Shown here: positions 32,092 through 39,379 of the stretch, in pieces
Layout of the letters: the number at the start of each line of letters is the position of its first letter
How positions within the stretch are numbered: the first letter of the stretch is position 1
DNA from: Allocoprobacillus merdigallinarum
GTDB taxonomy: Bacteria; Bacillota_I; Bacilli_A; Erysipelotrichales; Coprobacillaceae
Length of the DNA: 64,000 nucleotides
Direction: 5' to 3'
Assembly (NCBI GenBank): GCA_019117525.1
Contig: DWZO01000067.1
Location: 1-64,000, forward strand
The notes under the pieces: generated by a model
Databases searched by the model: none
Told to the model about the DNA's origin: nothing
The model's input: only the letters and a program-made list of their open reading frames with translations
Made by a program: the position numbers and the translations under genes

Positions 32092-33537
32092 CTAGAATTC
32101 CATAGTCGATTCTATGTAGTAGTTCATTGCTTCATCCAGTAATATATTCCATTTGCTTGGCATATTATGTATCTTTTTAAGACAATCCAGTTCTACAGGT
32201 GGCTTATAGCCAAGTGTTGTATGATTTCTTAAAAAATTAAAGTATGTCGTGAATAGACACATGAAATCATTTGCACTTTCAAGTGAGTTGAATCCATTCT
32301 TAATGGCATATGAATACTTGAATGTTCTATTTAGTCGCTCAATGATTTGCTTGGCAGGACGATGTTCCTTTGATACAGGATCATCATTCGTAAGTCCAAT
32401 AACCTGTGTGACCCTGAAAAAGATACGCTTAAGCTGAAAATACTGCTGAGCAGCCTTGTATATTGGATTGCCATCAACGACAAATTCAAGATTTTCTGGT
32501 ATTTCCTTGAATTTTCTCAAAACAGAATAGAAGGCATCAATGGCACTGAAGGTATCACGATTCATGTATATTCTATAGGATGTAATGATTTTCTTTTTGA
32601 CATCGCACATGAAGAAGACATAGGCTTTCTTGCCAAGAACCTTGACATAGGTTTCATCGCCACATTGATAATCATTGAGATCATGCTTGAAATGATCCAT
32701 CCATGGAAAAAGAAGATGACTTGCAGCCTGAGCATAGTTGGCAATTGTCTGATGAGATATTTTAATGTCATGAACTTCATATAGAATAAGTGCGGTTTTT
32801 CTTAAAGAAAGGCCATAATTAACGTAATAAGTCAAAACAAGACCTAAGACATGTTTAGAATTACGAATACGAGAAAGATCAACTTTAGAAGGCTCAATTC
32901 TCAGTTGAACTTTTTCAAGCATATCTAGTGAAGCATTGAAGATACGGGTGATGTAATGAAGGGAAAAGGCAGAAGGATTTTGTTTATATTTTGCTTTGTC
33001 CTCTTTGGAAAGTTTTTTCAGTTCGGCCTTATAGTGAGAACATTTAGGATTCGTACACTTATATATATCAAAGTGATTTCTTGACTTGATGAGTGACAAC
33101 TTTGAACCACAATGGGGACATTTTCTGACAATCTGCTGAGAATAGGTTTTTTGAGTGGAAAAAGTTTTTTCACAGACCTTGCATCTGATTTGAGTTCTTT
33201 TATCGCCATTATTATAGGAAAGGTATTCATGAGTTGCCCCACAATGAGGGCAAACAGTTCCCTTAGGAGGATAAGACTTGCCTTCATGTCTAAAGACAGG
33301 CTTAAGAGGTTTGTTGTGTTTAAGTTCATAGATAGCCTTGGCTTCATCAAAAGGGATGGGTAGATGTCCGGGCTCTATGACAGGCAGGGGATGGACCTTG
33401 AATCTCCTGTAGGCTTCGCTTGAAGAAGAAGGATTAGGATCGCTTGGAAGGAATTTCAGGAGAAAGCATTCAAATTTATATAAAAGTTTCTTAATGATAT
33501 TTAAAAAATGAATAATTAATGATATAATCTTGACCAT
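32092..33537 (-). CDS. IS6-like DDE transposase with two N-terminal zinc ribbons
   Basis: 481 residues with SD GGAGG just upstream of its ATG. Residues about 95-125 (CPHCGATHEYL, RCKVCEKTF) and 139-165 (CPHCGSKLSL, CTNPKCSHY) form two CxxC zinc ribbons. An HTH region around 220-275 (SLRKTALILYEVHDIKISHQ) follows. The catalytic DDE domain has GDETYVKVLGKKAYVFFMCD near 294 (first Asp), VVDGNPIYKA near 360 (second Asp) and AKQIIERLNRTFKY near 400 (Glu). The intact reading frame and ends suggest an active element. A stem at 32063-32093 ends its transcription. The long N terminus separates it from IS26-type TnpA. Confidence 0.9.
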   Translation of the reverse strand: MVKIISLIIHFLNIIKKLLYKFECFLLKFLPSDPNPSSSSEAYRRFKVHPLPVIEPGHLPIPFDEAKAIYELKHNKPLKPVFRHEGKSYPPKGTVCPHCGATHEYLSYNNGDKRTQIRCKVCEKTFSTQKTYSQQIVRKCPHCGSKLSLIKSRNHFDIYKCTNPKCSHYKAELKKLSKEDKAKYKQNPSAFSLHYITRIFNASLDMLEKVQLRIEPSKVDLSRIRNSKHVLGLVLTYYVNYGLSLRKTALILYEVHDIKISHQTIANYAQAASHLLFPWMDHFKHDLNDYQCGDETYVKVLGKKAYVFFMCDVKKKIITSYRIYMNRDTFSAIDAFYSVLRKFKEIPENLEFVVDGNPIYKAAQQYFQLKRIFFRVTQVIGLTNDDPVSKEHRPAKQIIERLNRTFKYSYAIKNGFNSLESANDFMCLFTTYFNFLRNHTTLGYKPPVELDCLKKIHNMPSKWNILLDEAMNYYIESTMEF

Positions 33538-33593
33538 GGTAATAACCTCCTATTATTGTGGTGTGGTAACTTCATTATAGAACGGTTATTACC
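33538..33593 (-). promoter_or_regulatory. Read-through-dependent RBS-masking hairpin of the IS
   Basis: On the minus strand GGTAATAACC (33593-33584) is followed by TATAAT (33579-33574) and then by GGAGGTTATTACC just before the transposase ATG. The second arm, GGTTATTACC, contains part of the ribosome site. A transcript started at this TATAAT lacks the first arm and leaves the site free. A transcript entering from outside contains both arms and would mask it. The -35 region is weak (near ATACAA). Confidence 0.6.
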
Positions 33594-33729
33594 TTTTTGT
33601 ATAGAAAGAAAGGTCAAGTTTATAGATTAATTTCAGGGGGAAATTAATCAGAATAGATAAAAAACCAAGGTAGAATGAGGTTTATAGTTCATTTATAAAT
33701 AAAATAAACTAACTATTTTTGACACTACC

Positions 33730-33737
33730 TAATGATA
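33730..33737 (+). repeat. Right copy of the IS target-site duplication
   Basis: TAATGATA, matching 32041-32048. Joining the flanks restores TTGTATAATGATATTAGG upstream of the gene at 33753. Confidence 0.9.
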
Positions 33738-33752
33738 TTAGGGTGATAAAAT

Positions 33753-34457
33753 ATGAAAATAATAACATTAAATATGAATATGTTTCGATATCTGATAGAT
33801 GGAAGTTTCAATGAGTTTTTAAAAGAGTATCAGGCAGATGTTGTGATTTTACAGGAAGTAAGATCGTCTTTGGCTGATGAGGTTACATGTTATACACATA
33901 AGATATCACCTAATTTATATCAGGAAATTGAAAATATTAAAAAAACAATTTATTTAACAGTTGCTCTTTGTAAGGACGATACATGGCAAAAAGTAAATAT
34001 AGATCATTTTCATTATAATAATCGTTTTGTGAAAATAAAAAATGATGATTGGTCTATATTCGGTCTGCATTTGCCTTTACAAGATGATATAGATTCTTTA
34101 TTGTCAATCATTCAAGAAAGTGACTGTGATATTATATGTGGTGATTTTAATGCGCATAGAAAATATTCACAGATTAAAAATTGGAAAGTGATAGACAATT
34201 TAATAAATGACAAAGGATATTCTGATTTATGGGAAAAAGGTTTAAAAGAAGAAAAAGCTTATTATATTGATTATAAAGGTGAAAAGAAAAAGGCACATCA
34301 AGGTGACTTCTATAGAACATTTGTAGGCAATACACATATAGATTATGTATTAGCAAAAGCAGATATTCATTTGATAGATATCATTATTGATATGAGAACA
34401 TTAGCTTTTACAGATCATTGTGCTATGATTGTCAATTGTAAGAAAGATAAATCTTGA
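33753..34457 (+). CDS. Endonuclease/exonuclease/phosphatase (EEP) family protein
   Basis: 234 residues, ATG after TTAGGGTGAT. Motifs of the Mg-dependent EEP fold: LNMNMF at the start (Asn), VVILQEVRSS near 31 (metal Glu), IFGLHLPL, CDIICGDFNAHRKY near 131 (GDFN), and the end motif FTDHCAMIV (usual S-D-H, here T-D-H). It is shorter than exonuclease III and resembles small predicted nucleases or phosphatases. It may act on DNA, RNA or a phosphorylated small molecule. The IS element directly upstream has cut it from its likely promoter at about 32038-32043, so expression may now depend on the IS end. Confidence 0.85.
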   Translation: MKIITLNMNMFRYLIDGSFNEFLKEYQADVVILQEVRSSLADEVTCYTHKISPNLYQEIENIKKTIYLTVALCKDDTWQKVNIDHFHYNNRFVKIKNDDWSIFGLHLPLQDDIDSLLSIIQESDCDIICGDFNAHRKYSQIKNWKVIDNLINDKGYSDLWEKGLKEEKAYYIDYKGEKKKAHQGDFYRTFVGNTHIDYVLAKADIHLIDIIIDMRTLAFTDHCAMIVNCKKDKS

Positions 34458-34580
34458 AATAAATAAGAATATGAGAGGATTGATGTGTGAATAGTATTTT
34501 TATGTCATAGTTATATGAAATATGTTTTATAATAAATGAAAATAAAGTTATAAATATTTCTGGATATGAAAGCACAATAA

Positions 34581-34616
34581 AAGTATATCTCTATTTATAT
34601 AAAGATATACTTTTTA
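34581..34616. terminator. Terminator after the EEP gene
   Basis: AAGTATATCT (34581-34590) and AGATATACTT (34603-34612), then TTTTAT. A related hairpin occurs at 37119-37166. The stretch 34458-34689 holds nothing else I can support. Confidence 0.8.
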
Positions 34617-34689
34617 TGTTGTTTTGATTATTGGAATTTATAGTTTATGTGATATGAATTATGTTTTGTTAACATATAAAATATCATGA

Positions 34690-34857
34690 TTAATCAAGGT
34701 CTTTTCTATGAAAATAATACATAGCGGCTACAATAACAGCTGTTGAAAATAAAATGGCGTTGGCTATTTCGTTTCCAGGAATAAAAGTGATGAGAAGTTT
34801 CCCTAACATGAATATAAAAAAGCATAGACCAAATACAATGTAATGATGTTCTTTCAT
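34690..34857 (-). CDS. Small two-helix membrane protein
   Basis: 55 residues on the minus strand, start MKEHHYIVF at 34857 with GAGGTGAT upstream (the frame runs back to 34902 without a ribosome site). Two hydrophobic segments at about residues 5-25 and 30-46 are followed by a short polar tail, FHRKDLD. No family is recognised. It is monocistronic. Confidence 0.6.
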   Translation of the reverse strand: MKEHHYIVFGLCFFIFMLGKLLITFIPGNEIANAILFSTAVIVAAMYYFHRKDLD

Positions 34858-35031
34858 CTTTATCACCTCAATCTTAAATAAAGCATATATAATTTTCACC
34901 AATAAATCAATAGTTAAAATAGAAGTTTATATAAAATTAATTTTAACTTAACTATATTAGAAAGATAGGAATAACATGGCTATAGTATAATCATAGTTGA
35001 TAAACTGAATCTTTTTAGAGGTGAAAAGATA

Positions 35032-35474
35032 TTGATGAAGTCAAAAAGAATGGTGATATTTGTTTTATAATAGTATCTATAATACTTGTATTTATGATGA
35101 TTATGCAAAATATATCATTGAATAATGAAATACAAATGTATGAGAGTTTTTGGAATATTAAATTGCCATCAAAGACAAAATGTGTCTATAAATGGAATAA
35201 TCAAGATTCCTTTCATGGAGAAGGCATAAGATATTCTAGATATCAATTATTAGAGAATGATACAAGTCTATTAACTGATTGTGATTATACTCAAAATAAT
35301 GAATTGGAAAAATCTGTTATTAATTTGATGAACGATTGTAGTATTCCAGATAAACAAAAAATTGATTTCAATTCAACTTATTGCTGGAAATACATACAAC
35401 GTGAGCAGGATAGTTTGTTGATTATTTATTCTTTAAATATAAAGAGCTTGTTTTTGATACAGGATACAGCATAA
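35032..35474 (+). pseudogene. Frameshifted gene for a signal-anchored protein
   Basis: AGAGGTGA at 35016-35023 leads to TTG 35032/ATG 35035 encoding MKSKRMVIFVL, then a stop at 35068. In the next frame the reading continues as FIIVSIILVFMMIMQN and then 110 soluble residues (first in-frame ATG 35094). A single lost T in the run at 35063-35066 would explain this: restoring it gives a basic N terminus joined to a smooth hydrophobic anchor. The remaining protein (KTKCVYKWNNQDSFHGEG) has no known family. Alternatives: sequencing error, or translation from the ATT at 35031. It lies near a PadR/HAAS pair. Confidence 0.65.
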
Positions 35475-35794
35475 AAAATGAAATGATATATTTGATAAAG
35501 TAGTTATTAAAGTCGATTGTTTTGTTAGTTGATAAATATATAAAGCTATTTTTGACCAAAAAAAGATTAAATAAATATATGTATGATCTATAATGTATTA
35601 TGAATGAGAATTCTCATAATTATCATACAATATTGAAATTAAAATTTACAATATAGTAAATATTATGGCTGATTCCGTTATTATAAATGCGATCATTATC
35701 ATTCAATCCTTATACATTTTTGTTGTTGTATCTATATATGAAAGAATTGTATTCAAATCATAAATCTATAAATATATTTTGAGGAGTTTATTTT
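35475..35794. other. AT-rich intergenic stretch with a perfect 14-bp palindrome
   Basis: No supported gene. It contains ATGAGAATTCTCAT (35604-35617), followed by AATTATCAT, which looks somewhat like a Fur/PerR-type operator. A weak TTGACC occurs at about 35549. No gene with a ribosome site follows on either strand within range. Confidence 0.4.
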
Positions 35795-36169
35795 TTATTC
35801 AATAATCTCAATTGTTTCTTCAATATAACCATTGTTACTATCTTTAACTTCCTCATATGTCTTTTGATATATATAAGCTCTATATGAAAAGAATAATGTA
35901 CATATAACCAGAAATAATATAAAAATGTTTCTTAATGTTCTAACAAACTTTGCTTTCTTAACTAATTCATATACATCTTCTTGATTATAATAATCCATAA
36001 TAATTTCTTGTGGTGAACCCAATCTTTCAACAATTTCATCATAGTTTAATTCATGACTTCCATCATCAATATTATCTCTCAATTTATCAAGATATTTTCT
36101 TTCTTTTTTTCCACAATAAGCAAATAAGTATTGGCATTCTTTAAAGTAACGTTTTATATCTTTACTCAT
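35795..36169 (-). CDS. HAAS/DUF1700-like membrane protein paired with PadR
   Basis: 124 residues. Residues about 20-65 (KYLDKLRDNIDDG then YDEIVERLGSPQEIIMDYY) match the HAAS helical domain commonly encoded next to PadR regulators. A membrane segment follows at about 80-100 (NIFILFLVICTLFFSY), with a short acidic outside tail. Its start overlaps the end of the PadR gene by 8 nt, so the two are coupled. HAAS proteins are thought to sense or transmit signals with PadR, but the mechanism is not settled. Confidence 0.82.
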   Translation of the reverse strand: MSKDIKRYFKECQYLFAYCGKKERKYLDKLRDNIDDGSHELNYDEIVERLGSPQEIIMDYYNQEDVYELVKKAKFVRTLRNIFILFLVICTLFFSYRAYIYQKTYEEVKDSNNGYIEETIEIIE

Positions 36170-36491
36170 CTTTCCCCTCCATTAAATCATTAATTATGTT
36201 AATCATTTCATTATATTCACTATAAATTTTATCAAGATATTCTTTTCCTGATGGTTCTAAACGATAATAAACTCTTGTCATTCTTTTACCGACTAACTTT
36301 TTTTCACTCGTTATATATCCAATTTCTTCAAATTTATAAAGAATGGGATACATGGTTCCTTCTTTTACATTAATTTTTCCATGTGTTCTCTCTTTTAATG
36401 TGTGTGTAATCTCATAACCGTAACAAGCTTTTTCATCTAGAATTTTTAAAAATAACATTTCTAACTTAAAAAAATTATTTTTCTTAGACAT
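36162..36491 (-). CDS. PadR family transcriptional regulator
   Basis: 109 residues, start MSKKNNFF at 36491 (GAGGTGATTTC upstream; the longer frame to 36518 is not supported). The winged-helix core is LKILDEKACYGYEITHTLKE, then VKEGTMYPILYKFEEIGYI, then MTRVYYRLEPSGKEYL, exactly the PadR layout. It probably represses its own operon, and possibly the membrane-protein gene nearby. A TTGACA lies at about 36560 on the opposite strand, so divergent control is possible. Confidence 0.9.
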   Translation of the reverse strand: MSKKNNFFKLEMLFLKILDEKACYGYEITHTLKERTHGKINVKEGTMYPILYKFEEIGYITSEKKLVGKRMTRVYYRLEPSGKEYLDKIYSEYNEMINIINDLMEGKDE

Positions 36492-36775
36492 GAAATCACC
36501 TCTTTGTAAATGTATCAAATATAATAAGTTAAATCAATATATAGATAAAATATATAATTGTTGACATATATTATAAACATGATAAAATAAATTCGGAAAA
36601 AATGATCGTGAAGATATTCATGGAAAAGTAGATAATGACTGGCCATTGTGTCTGCATTAAATATATTTTTGGATATAAAACTTTCTGTGATTTCTATATT
36701 ATTGAGAATCTTATGATTTCCTAAATATCAATGTGCTAAAATACTATATTTGTAATGGATGAGAGGTAAAATATT

Positions 36776-36952
36776 ATGAAAATTCAATATGCATTATTAT
36801 TTATATTCTATTTAGTGTTAATTTTTTATGTTATTGCTCTTGGTTTGAATTATATAGTGCCAAAAGATGTTATTACGCTTTTACAAATGAATATGGCATT
36901 GACAATTACTTCATTTTTAGGTCTTGTTTTTATTATTTTTACAAAGAAATAA
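36776..36952 (+). CDS. Small two-helix membrane protein
   Basis: 58 residues, ATG 36776 with GAGAGGTAAA upstream. Two strong hydrophobic segments (about 5-26 and 39-55) are separated by the polar loop NYIVPKDVITLLQ. It ends in FTKK. It has a good ribosome site and a compact design, but no family is recognised. It may be driven from the TTGACA/TAAAAT promoter-like sequence at about 36560-36590. Confidence 0.5.
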   Translation: MKIQYALLFIFYLVLIFYVIALGLNYIVPKDVITLLQMNMALTITSFLGLVFIIFTKK

Positions 36953-36970
36953 AGATTTTAAATTTACATA

Positions 36971-37044
36971 TGGTGCAAGTGATGAGAATTGAACTCACTC
37001 AGTCAGTTTGAAAGTTTGAAGTTCTATCATTGAACTACAGCTAC
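36971..37044 (-). pseudogene. Decayed tRNA-Gly copy
   Basis: This 74-nt minus-strand stretch aligns without gaps to the intact tRNA-Gly at 37406-37479, including flanking TTTACATATGG and CATACTCT. The anticodon reads TTC instead of TCC, the D-loop GG is GA, the acceptor stem has a mismatch and wobble pairs, and the upper anticodon stem is broken. The T-stem, however, keeps pairing by a matched change (GGG/CCC to GAG/CTC). Confidence 0.75.
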
Positions 37045-37118
37045 ATACTCTATAGCTATTGATGAAAGTATATCAATGTATAAAGGTTAATAAAAAATAC
37101 TGTATTTAAGCTATTTTA

Positions 37119-37166
37119 AAAGTATATCTTGGTATTATTTTTTATACTGAGGTATACTTTTTATAT
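37119..37166. terminator. Terminator-like hairpin after the tRNA remnant
   Basis: AAAGTATATCT (37119-37129) and AGGTATACTTT (37150-37160), one wobble pair, then TTATATTTTT. It is similar in arm sequence to the hairpin at 34581. The rest of 37053-37365 is AT-rich with no supported gene. Confidence 0.5.
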
Positions 37167-37365
37167 TTTTGGTATTATTTCAAAGTATAAAATATTGGTA
37201 TATCCTCAGTGATAAACACTTCAATCCATGGATATCTATTTCATTCTGTAAGATAATGAATTTGAACATTTTCCAGTATTCTTTTTATACGTGATTATAT
37301 AAAAAAGTGTGTTAACATCAAGAAATCTAAAAAAACAATGAAATAAGATTGATTATCATAAAAAT

Positions 37366-37393
37366 AAAAAACTCCCTATTTTCATAAGGAGTT
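37366..37393 (-). terminator. Terminator of the tRNA operon
   Basis: AACTCC (37370-37375) and GGAGTT (37388-37393); on the minus strand the stem is followed by TTTTTATTTTT. Confidence 0.8.
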
Positions 37394-37405
37394 TAACTTT
37401 ACATA

Positions 37406-37479
37406 TGGAGCGGGTGATGGGAATCGAACCCACGTAGTCAGCTTGGAAGGCTGAAGTTCTACCATTGAACTACACCCGC
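37406..37479 (-). tRNA. tRNA-Gly (anticodon TCC)
   Basis: Minus strand. 7-bp acceptor stem GCGGGTG/CACCCGC, D-arm with GTTCAATGGTAGAAC, anticodon loop CTTCCAA (TCC), T-arm GTGGG-TTCGATT-CCCAT, and encoded CCA (37406-37408). It lies 6 nt downstream of tRNA-His. Confidence 0.95.
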
Positions 37480-37485
37480 ATACTC

Positions 37486-37563
37486 TGGGGCGGTCGATGG
37501 GAATCGAACCCACGAAATGCCGGAGCCACAATCCGGTGCGTTAACCACTTCGCCACGACCGCC
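37486..37563 (-). tRNA. tRNA-His (anticodon GTG)
   Basis: Minus strand. Acceptor GCGGTCG/CGACCGC with the extra 5' G (G-1) facing discriminator C, as required for tRNA-His. Anticodon arm CCGGA-TTGTGGC-TCCGG, and encoded CCA. Confidence 0.95.
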
Positions 37564-37594
37564 AGATCTTGTATACCTCAATCAGGCAAATACA

Positions 37595-37623
37595 AGTATA
37601 TAAGATTTTAAAGCATTTGTAAA
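37595..37623 (-). promoter_or_regulatory. Promoter of the tRNA-His/tRNA-Gly operon
   Basis: On the minus strand, -35 TTTACA (37623-37618), 17-nt spacer, -10 TATACT (37600-37595), about 30 bp before tRNA-His. Between here and 37826 nothing else is seen. Confidence 0.65.
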
Positions 37624-37825
37624 GTTATTTTTTTATTTTTTCAAAATTATTTTATTTGAGTATGAAAATAAGAAGTGTTATAAGTGAGAATCTCGTTAAA
37701 ATTTGATAGTTATATAAGAAATGAGAGTTTGTTAAATAGTTTGAAATATGTAATCGTGATATATAAATGCTGTCTTCTTTATATGGGGATCATATCTCAA
37801 TGAAGAATTCATACTTTCTTTTGCT

Positions 37826-39211
37826 TTATGATTGAATAGCAGGAATATAGATGATTTGATCGTCTTCTATTCCAAATAAATAGACTGGCTGATAGAAACC
37901 TTTAGAATCTTCAACATAGATGAGGTTCGCAGAATGAATAATGATTTCCTGATCCAAACTCATCATCCAATCCTGATTGAATTTTCCATCTTTTATAAGT
38001 TCAAAAGCCTGTTGTTGAGAAATGATGGGAAATTGTTTATAAGAATCATAAGTTTTTAAATCATAGTTTAAAGAGATAAGCGTTTTATTTGCGTTGATTT
38101 GACAAGAAATAGAGCCATTGAGGTATTGATGATCAACGATATCCTGAACTTCAAATATGTACTGTCCATCATCTAATGATGTAAAAGTAGCTTGTTGAGG
38201 AATTTGGATGCCTTCTTTTTGAATAATGTCTTTAACTTCTTGTTCAGTTAAATTGTCTTGTGGTGTATCTGATTCATTGGTATACCAAAGATGGAAAGTT
38301 CCACCACTATAATCAATATTGGCTAGGATTTCTCTGTTTTGAGAATAGAAATAAATAGTTTCATCATAGATATCTGTTTGAGTATCATCAATAGTTAATC
38401 CATACTTGTTGAAAAAAGGTTGAATGATATCATAACATTCATCTTGTGTATACTGTTTGGTTTTATAAACATCTTGCAAAGATGGCTCATCAGATAATGG
38501 AACAAGACTAGTCACTTCAATATGTGACATATCAACAGTTTTATAATAGTTTTGTTGCAGATTACCTAATTCCTGTTTAGAATAGGAAATAAATATAGTA
38601 GAGAAAGCAATGATTGTTAATAGGAGAGGTATTTGAGTCAGAAGTGTATGTATCATATTTGTTTGATGCTTTTTATATTTTTGATAGATGTAACGTCCTA
38701 GAGAATAGAGTCCAAAACCTATCATACATCCTAAAGCATTATTCAAAATATCATCTATTTCAAATATACCACGATTGGTTAACAATTGTGTAAGTTCAAT
38801 ACACAGTGTCAAAAGGATTCCAGCTATGTAAGTCAGCCACCAATGCTTCATTTTTGAAGATACAAGCGGTAATAAGAATCCTAAAGGTATAAACATACAT
38901 ATATTTAAAATGATATTACGCCATTCACGCATATCAAAATGATTTATAGCGAGTCTATATGAGCTAAATAATTCAGTGCTGGCTTTCATATCAAAAGAAT
39001 AGCTTGGACGACCTAGCGTTGCTATTATGACAACTAAGATATAGCCTATCAATAATCCTCTATAAATAAGTTTTTTGATATCTAGCGGTGTTTGTTGATA
39101 TTTTTTTGATTTGAAGATATAAATCAAATAAACAATAGCCAGAATACCTACAATAAAGCAGGCTACTCCAACTGAAGGAATTGCTAATCTTAAAAATTCA
39201 GACAATCGCAT
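37826..39211 (-). CDS. VanZ-like membrane protein with extracytoplasmic C-terminal region
   Basis: 461 residues, start with AAAGGAGAATAT upstream. Residues about 1-215 hold six hydrophobic segments and the VanZ pattern: REWRNIILNICMFIPLGFLL, IAGILLTLCIELTQLL, then IFEIDDILNNALGCMIG. The last membrane segment (about 188-210) is followed by about 245 residues that look like two repeated small alpha/beta units (TQDECYDIIQPFFNKYGL; TEQEVKDIIQKEGI), perhaps PepSY-like, outside the membrane. VanZ in vancomycin clusters lowers teicoplanin sensitivity, but most chromosomal members have unknown roles. Confidence 0.85.
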   Translation of the reverse strand: MRLSEFLRLAIPSVGVACFIVGILAIVYLIYIFKSKKYQQTPLDIKKLIYRGLLIGYILVVIIATLGRPSYSFDMKASTELFSSYRLAINHFDMREWRNIILNICMFIPLGFLLPLVSSKMKHWWLTYIAGILLTLCIELTQLLTNRGIFEIDDILNNALGCMIGFGLYSLGRYIYQKYKKHQTNMIHTLLTQIPLLLTIIAFSTIFISYSKQELGNLQQNYYKTVDMSHIEVTSLVPLSDEPSLQDVYKTKQYTQDECYDIIQPFFNKYGLTIDDTQTDIYDETIYFYSQNREILANIDYSGGTFHLWYTNESDTPQDNLTEQEVKDIIQKEGIQIPQQATFTSLDDGQYIFEVQDIVDHQYLNGSISCQINANKTLISLNYDLKTYDSYKQFPIISQQQAFELIKDGKFNQDWMMSLDQEIIIHSANLIYVEDSKGFYQPVYLFGIEDDQIIYIPAIQS

Positions 39212-39379
39212 TTATATTCTCCTTTACTCATGTGTTGGTGAACATTATAACATATATAAGTCATATATCAAAAATCATTTTTGTATCATTCTGTCAAAAT
39301 CACGTGTGATATGATATAAGCGGATAGTGATTGTCTTTATGTTGTGATAAAATATATATAAAAGATGGAGGGACTTATA

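Larger units (their letters stand above)
32049..33729. mobile_element. Complete insertion sequence, IS6-like, 1681 bp
   Basis: Terminal inverted repeats GGTAGTGTCAAA (32049-32060) and TTTGACACTACC (33718-33729), with an 8-bp target duplication TAATGATA on both sides. One transposase gene lies on the minus strand. An 8-bp duplication, GG-starting ends and a DETYVKV/E-motif DDE domain match the IS6 (IS26) group, although the transposase is about twice as long as IS26 TnpA. The ends and duplication are intact, so the insertion looks recent. Confidence 0.9.

Noticed and set aside
32249..33363. Plus-strand and minus-strand reading frames inside the IS transposase
   Set aside because: They are shadows of the transposase gene without ribosome sites or domain signals.
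36162..36518. PadR gene start at 36518
   Set aside because: No ribosome site; GAGGTGATTTC precedes the ATG at 36491, and the family N terminus begins there.
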